A stretch of 64,000 nt of DNA, from positions 62,001-126,000 of the forward strand of contig JABAAB010000046.1 in NCBI GenBank assembly GCA_014238945.1. Direction: 5' to 3'. The translations under genes and the position numbers were made by a program. This DNA is from Lysobacterales bacterium (GTDB lineage Bacteria; Pseudomonadota; Gammaproteobacteria; Xanthomonadales; SZUA-36). Numbering within the stretch: position 1 is the first letter of the stretch; the number at the start of each line of letters is the position of its first letter. Positions 63,813 through 64,000 of the stretch are shown here, in pieces. Below the pieces are notes generated by a model, which saw nothing but the letters and a program-made list of their open reading frames with translations, did no database searches and was not told where the DNA came from.

Positions 63813-63858
63813 AGACGCTCACGTTATCGAACGGGGCGTCTGCCCGGCTCCATGCCGG
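63813..63858 (+). other. Two small hairpins between rpsB and tsf
   Basis: AGACGC/GCGTCT (63813-63818 with 63836-63841) and CCGGC/GCCGG (63844-63848 with 63854-63858) lie in the 96-base gap. No T run follows, so they may slow or process the messenger rather than end it, as between E. coli rpsB and tsf. Confidence 0.35.
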
Positions 63859-63891
63859 ACCTGATTAAACTGAATGAGAAGGAATATTGAG

Positions 63892-64000
63892 ATGGCCATA
63901 ACTGCCTCAATGGTTAAAGAACTGCGTGAGCGTACCGGTGCCGGCATGATGGAATGCAAGAGAGCACTGGTTGAAACCAATGGTGACATTGATGCCGCAA
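63892..64000 (+). CDS. tsf: Elongation factor Ts (3' part beyond window)
   Basis: From ATG 63892, with GAAGGAA upstream, 36 codons are visible: [20 protein letters not shown], then [16 protein letters not shown]. This is the UBA-like N-terminus of EF-Ts, which recycles EF-Tu by nucleotide exchange. Position after rpsB is the universal bacterial order. Confidence 0.96.
   Translation, partial: MAITASMVKELRERTGAGMMECKRALVETNGDIDAA

Noticed and set aside
1..64000. CRISPR arrays, prophage or toxin-antitoxin systems
   Set aside because: I looked for regularly spaced repeats, phage structural genes and paired small genes across the window and saw none that hold up.

Overview
The 64 kb window looks like the chromosome of a free-living, probably marine, heterotrophic gammaproteobacterium. 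Supporting signs are the rpsB-tsf pair at the right edge, two large TonB-dependent receptors, a molybdenum NAD-linked formate dehydrogenase operon, an ETF/ETF-QO respiratory entry point, an IPTL-CTERM surface protein and a beta-sheet domain (LNDAWFYP...DGQGFF) found at two loci. The genus cannot be named from the sequence alone. No rRNA, CRISPR array, prophage or intact insertion sequence is visible.

Layout: 1-2429 holds a metallophosphoesterase cut by the window edge and formate-tetrahydrofolate ligase. 3023-5802 encodes two secreted proteins in tandem: one ends in a dockerin-like pair of calcium loops, the next starts with a cohesin-like module and ends in an IPTL-CTERM sorting signal. 5894-8487 holds a membrane protein, serA and a DUF3313 protein. 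8525-17833 is one long minus-strand operon-like block, fdsGBA-fdhD-fdsD-mobA-moaB-moeA plus a homocysteine methyltransferase; with fhs and serA it forms a one-carbon neighbourhood. 18108-29229 has a TonB receptor, a TPR-sulfotransferase, two hydrolases, peptide deformylase, a frameshifted bicupin gene and a PQQ-type sugar dehydrogenase.

29230-32075 contains a decayed tRNA-Phe, then a fasciclin gene and a CarH-like B12 photoreceptor/repressor gene. Both genes are preceded by helically phased TGTATA boxes, which suggests a small light-controlled regulon. 33005-36681 is a TetR-controlled HlyD/ABC-2 export operon with a perfect 22-bp palindrome at its head. 36898-37107 is a transposase stump. 37318-45278 groups an FAD amine-oxidase-like protein, a second TonB receptor, a CMD-family protein, a class III aminotransferase and a dicarboxylate/amino-acid symporter, suggesting uptake and breakdown of an amino compound.

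45568-52909 carries a D-aminoacylase-like protein lacking the usual metal motif, ETF-QO, etfBA and acetoacetyl-CoA synthetase. 53061-60911 holds an NHL-repeat protein, cystathionine beta-synthase, small envelope proteins, the maleylacetoacetate isomerase/fumarylacetoacetase pair and a beta-propeller protein. The right end has REP-like repeats, a promoter and leader, and an rpsB gene whose S2 protein carries an unusual tail of about 190 residues, followed by the start of tsf.

The strongest leads are the dockerin/cohesin-like pair, the TGTATA array linking fasciclin to CarH, and the S2 extension. All functional statements rest on reading motifs and gene order by eye; no searches were run.
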